6,723 bases of DNA from Acidobacteriota bacterium (GTDB lineage Bacteria; Acidobacteriota; Blastocatellia; Pyrinomonadales; Pyrinomonadaceae): positions 1 to 6,723 of the forward strand of contig SXVE01000007.1 of assembly GCA_005790265.1 (NCBI GenBank), given 5' to 3'. Of this stretch, positions 5,613-6,723 are shown piece after piece. Position numbers and translations under genes: made by a program. Under the pieces are notes generated by a model. It was given only the letters and a program-made list of their open reading frames with translations. It made no database searches and was not told the DNA's origin. The stretch's first letter is position 1; each line of letters opens with the position of its first letter.

Positions 5613-6644
5613 TTAAGCATTGAAAGTTTTCGCTTTCGCGTTTTGAAAATTCGGCTGCAATTCCAAATAATCAACGAGCTTTAAAAAATCCATTCGCGGA
5701 TACGAATAACGCCCGACCGAACGAAATGCAAGCTGCGGTTTCGTGCCGTCGAACAGATGAAACCCCCAATACATCAGTTGTTTACTGAAGCGAACGGCGC
5801 ATTCGGTCGGATCAATATAATGAATTCTAGAATCGCGCTCGCTCATTTGTTTGAATTGAGTTTTCAAAACCTGATTTAATAAAGTGTTGCGATTGTCTTC
5901 GTCCGATTGCAGATTATTAATCAAAACGTGCAGCTGCGCGTCTTGATTTTCGCGGCGAATTAATGCGAAAGTTCGTTTAATCACGTCCGCGTTTTTGTTG
6001 ATGCCGAGCGGATTGAGAGTCGTCGGCACGATGCAGTAATCGAATTTTTTGATAAATTCTTTCGGGTTTGCTTCAAATTCCGGATTGCAGTCGCAGACGA
6101 CGATTTTCGTGTCGCGGTAATCGCCTTCGTCCCATTCGTCTTTGGTCAAAACCGAAATCACCGAGCCGAGATTTCCTTTCGTCGCCGGCAAATAAACGCC
6201 TTCGCCGAGAAGTTTACGCAAATTCTGCTGATGATCGAGATCAACGAGCGCGACATCATAACCGTTGAGCGCGAACGCGCCCGCCAAATGCGCCGAAATC
6301 GTCGTTTTCCCGACGCCGCCTTTGCAGGTAAAAACGCCGATATAAACGGTTTTTTCGCGTTCTTCGGGAGCGTCGAATTTTTCGCAGTCGAAAATCAAAT
6401 CGTGCCCACGCATCAGCGCGAGCCGCAGATTTTTTATTTTTTCTTCGCGCAGATAAGCGTAAACCGATGAAGTAAAACCGCTGGTCGAAATCAAGATTCC
6501 GTCATTGAGATTTTTGTGGTTCGGCTGATTTAAGAAATCGAGAAATTTTTCGATTTGTCCTAAGTGAACTGTCGCGCGCTGGTTGCGAATCTGCAGATTC
6601 GCCCCGGATTTTTGCAACGCACATCTTGGTTCAGGCAGCGCCAC
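5613..6644 (-). CDS. ParA/MinD-like ATPase with an Mrr-like nuclease remnant at its N-terminus
   Basis: The ATPase core is clear. TCKGGVGKTT (about 106-115) is a deviant Walker A with signature K108 and K113. VALVDLD (131-137) is the A' motif and IVVCDCNP (181-188) holds the Walker B-type aspartate D185. Before this, residues 18-88 resemble the C-terminal half of an Mrr-like restriction endonuclease domain: LQIRNQRATV, GQIEKFLDFLNQ, then GILISTSGFTSS and LIFDC. A catalytic Q-x-K would align with Q18-I-R20, so lysine appears replaced by arginine, and the upstream acidic residue is not visible. No ParB is next to it, so classical partition is not supported. GTG 6642-6644 is the first start, but the frame stays open to the window end through a GC-rich block, so the true N-terminus is unknown. 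The C-terminal part (about 270-343) is not recognised. Confidence 0.72.
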   Translation of the reverse strand: MALPEPRCALQKSGANLQIRNQRATVHLGQIEKFLDFLNQPNHKNLNDGILISTSGFTSSVYAYLREEKIKNLRLALMRGHDLIFDCEKFDAPEEREKTVYIGVFTCKGGVGKTTISAHLAGAFALNGYDVALVDLDHQQNLRKLLGEGVYLPATKGNLGSVISVLTKDEWDEGDYRDTKIVVCDCNPEFEANPKEFIKKFDYCIVPTTLNPLGINKNADVIKRTFALIRRENQDAQLHVLINNLQSDEDNRNTLLNQVLKTQFKQMSERDSRIHYIDPTECAVRFSKQLMYWGFHLFDGTKPQLAFRSVGRYSYPRMDFLKLVDYLELQPNFQNAKAKTFNA

Positions 6645-6723
6645 TCCCGCCGACCCTTGCAGACCCGCGCCTCCTTCACCGCGACCTCGCTTAGTCGCGC
6701 GAACCCTGCACCACGCGCATGGC
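6605..6723. other. GC-rich block at the right edge, unlike the rest of the window
   Basis: Positions 6641-6723 are about 71% GC by hand count (59 of 83), while 6541-6600 is about 45%. The plus strand here is C-rich. On the minus strand the ParA frame runs through it without a stop, giving a glycine/arginine-rich run (KRGRGEGGAGLQGSAG) that looks like translated repeat rather than protein. It may be a dispersed intergenic repeat, foreign DNA, or an assembly boundary. The exact left border is unclear. Confidence 0.45.

Noticed and set aside
5600..5616. Terminator at the end of the ATPase gene (TTAAAGT-GAA-ACTTTAA)
   Set aside because: AT-only stem overlapping the stop codon, with no T-tract after it.
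5613..6644. Plasmid-type ParAB partition system
   Set aside because: The ATPase motifs fit ParA but no ParB gene or parS-like repeats are seen nearby, and the following gene is an unrelated DUF481 protein.

Overview
The window is a piece of a chromosome, most likely from an Acidobacteriota-type bacterium of the Blastocatellia/Pyrinomonadaceae kind. This placement is an inference from three things: moderate GC with AT-rich intergenic regions, a secreted anchor-P-like protein ending in a carboxypeptidase-regulatory-like domain, and a DUF481 porin-like protein preceded by two small beta repeats. The sequence alone does not prove the taxonomy. Plasmid, phage and CRISPR features are absent.

Layout, left to right. 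Positions 1-1574 (minus strand) carry a housekeeping pair: murI (glutamate racemase) followed by rph (RNase PH, cut off by the left edge of the window). The spacer between them is almost entirely one long inverted repeat (590-722). Positions 1575-1954 are non-coding for large proteins. They hold a candidate murI promoter on the minus strand and, on the plus strand, a well-formed sigma70-type promoter, a strong ribosome-binding site with an 11-codon mini-ORF, and a near-perfect terminator; together these look like a short (~130 nt) RNA gene. A SpoIIAA-like/STAS-related gene follows (2039-2407, plus). Next is a 440-base spacer with a strong orphan terminator, an uncertain 50-codon reverse ORF and the control region of the next gene. 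A secreted protein gene (2857-3843, plus) ends at a symmetrical terminator that also serves the convergent tmRNA gene (ssrA, 3941-4315, minus), whose tag reads ANQELALAA. Upstream of ssrA on the same strand lie a DUF481 outer-membrane-type protein (4435-5511, minus) and a ParA/MinD-like ATPase (5613-6644, minus).

The most unusual items are at the right end and in the spacers. The ParA-like protein carries before its ATPase domain a segment resembling the C-terminal part of an Mrr-like restriction endonuclease domain. Its reading frame then runs without a stop into a block of about 71% GC unlike the rest of the window. This suggests a nuclease-ATPase fusion whose N-terminus has been replaced, rearranged, or joined to a dispersed repeat or assembly boundary. 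The genes do not form one pathway: they cover cell-wall precursor supply (murI), RNA maturation (rph), ribosome rescue (ssrA), envelope/secreted proteins and a possible defence- or partition-related ATPase.
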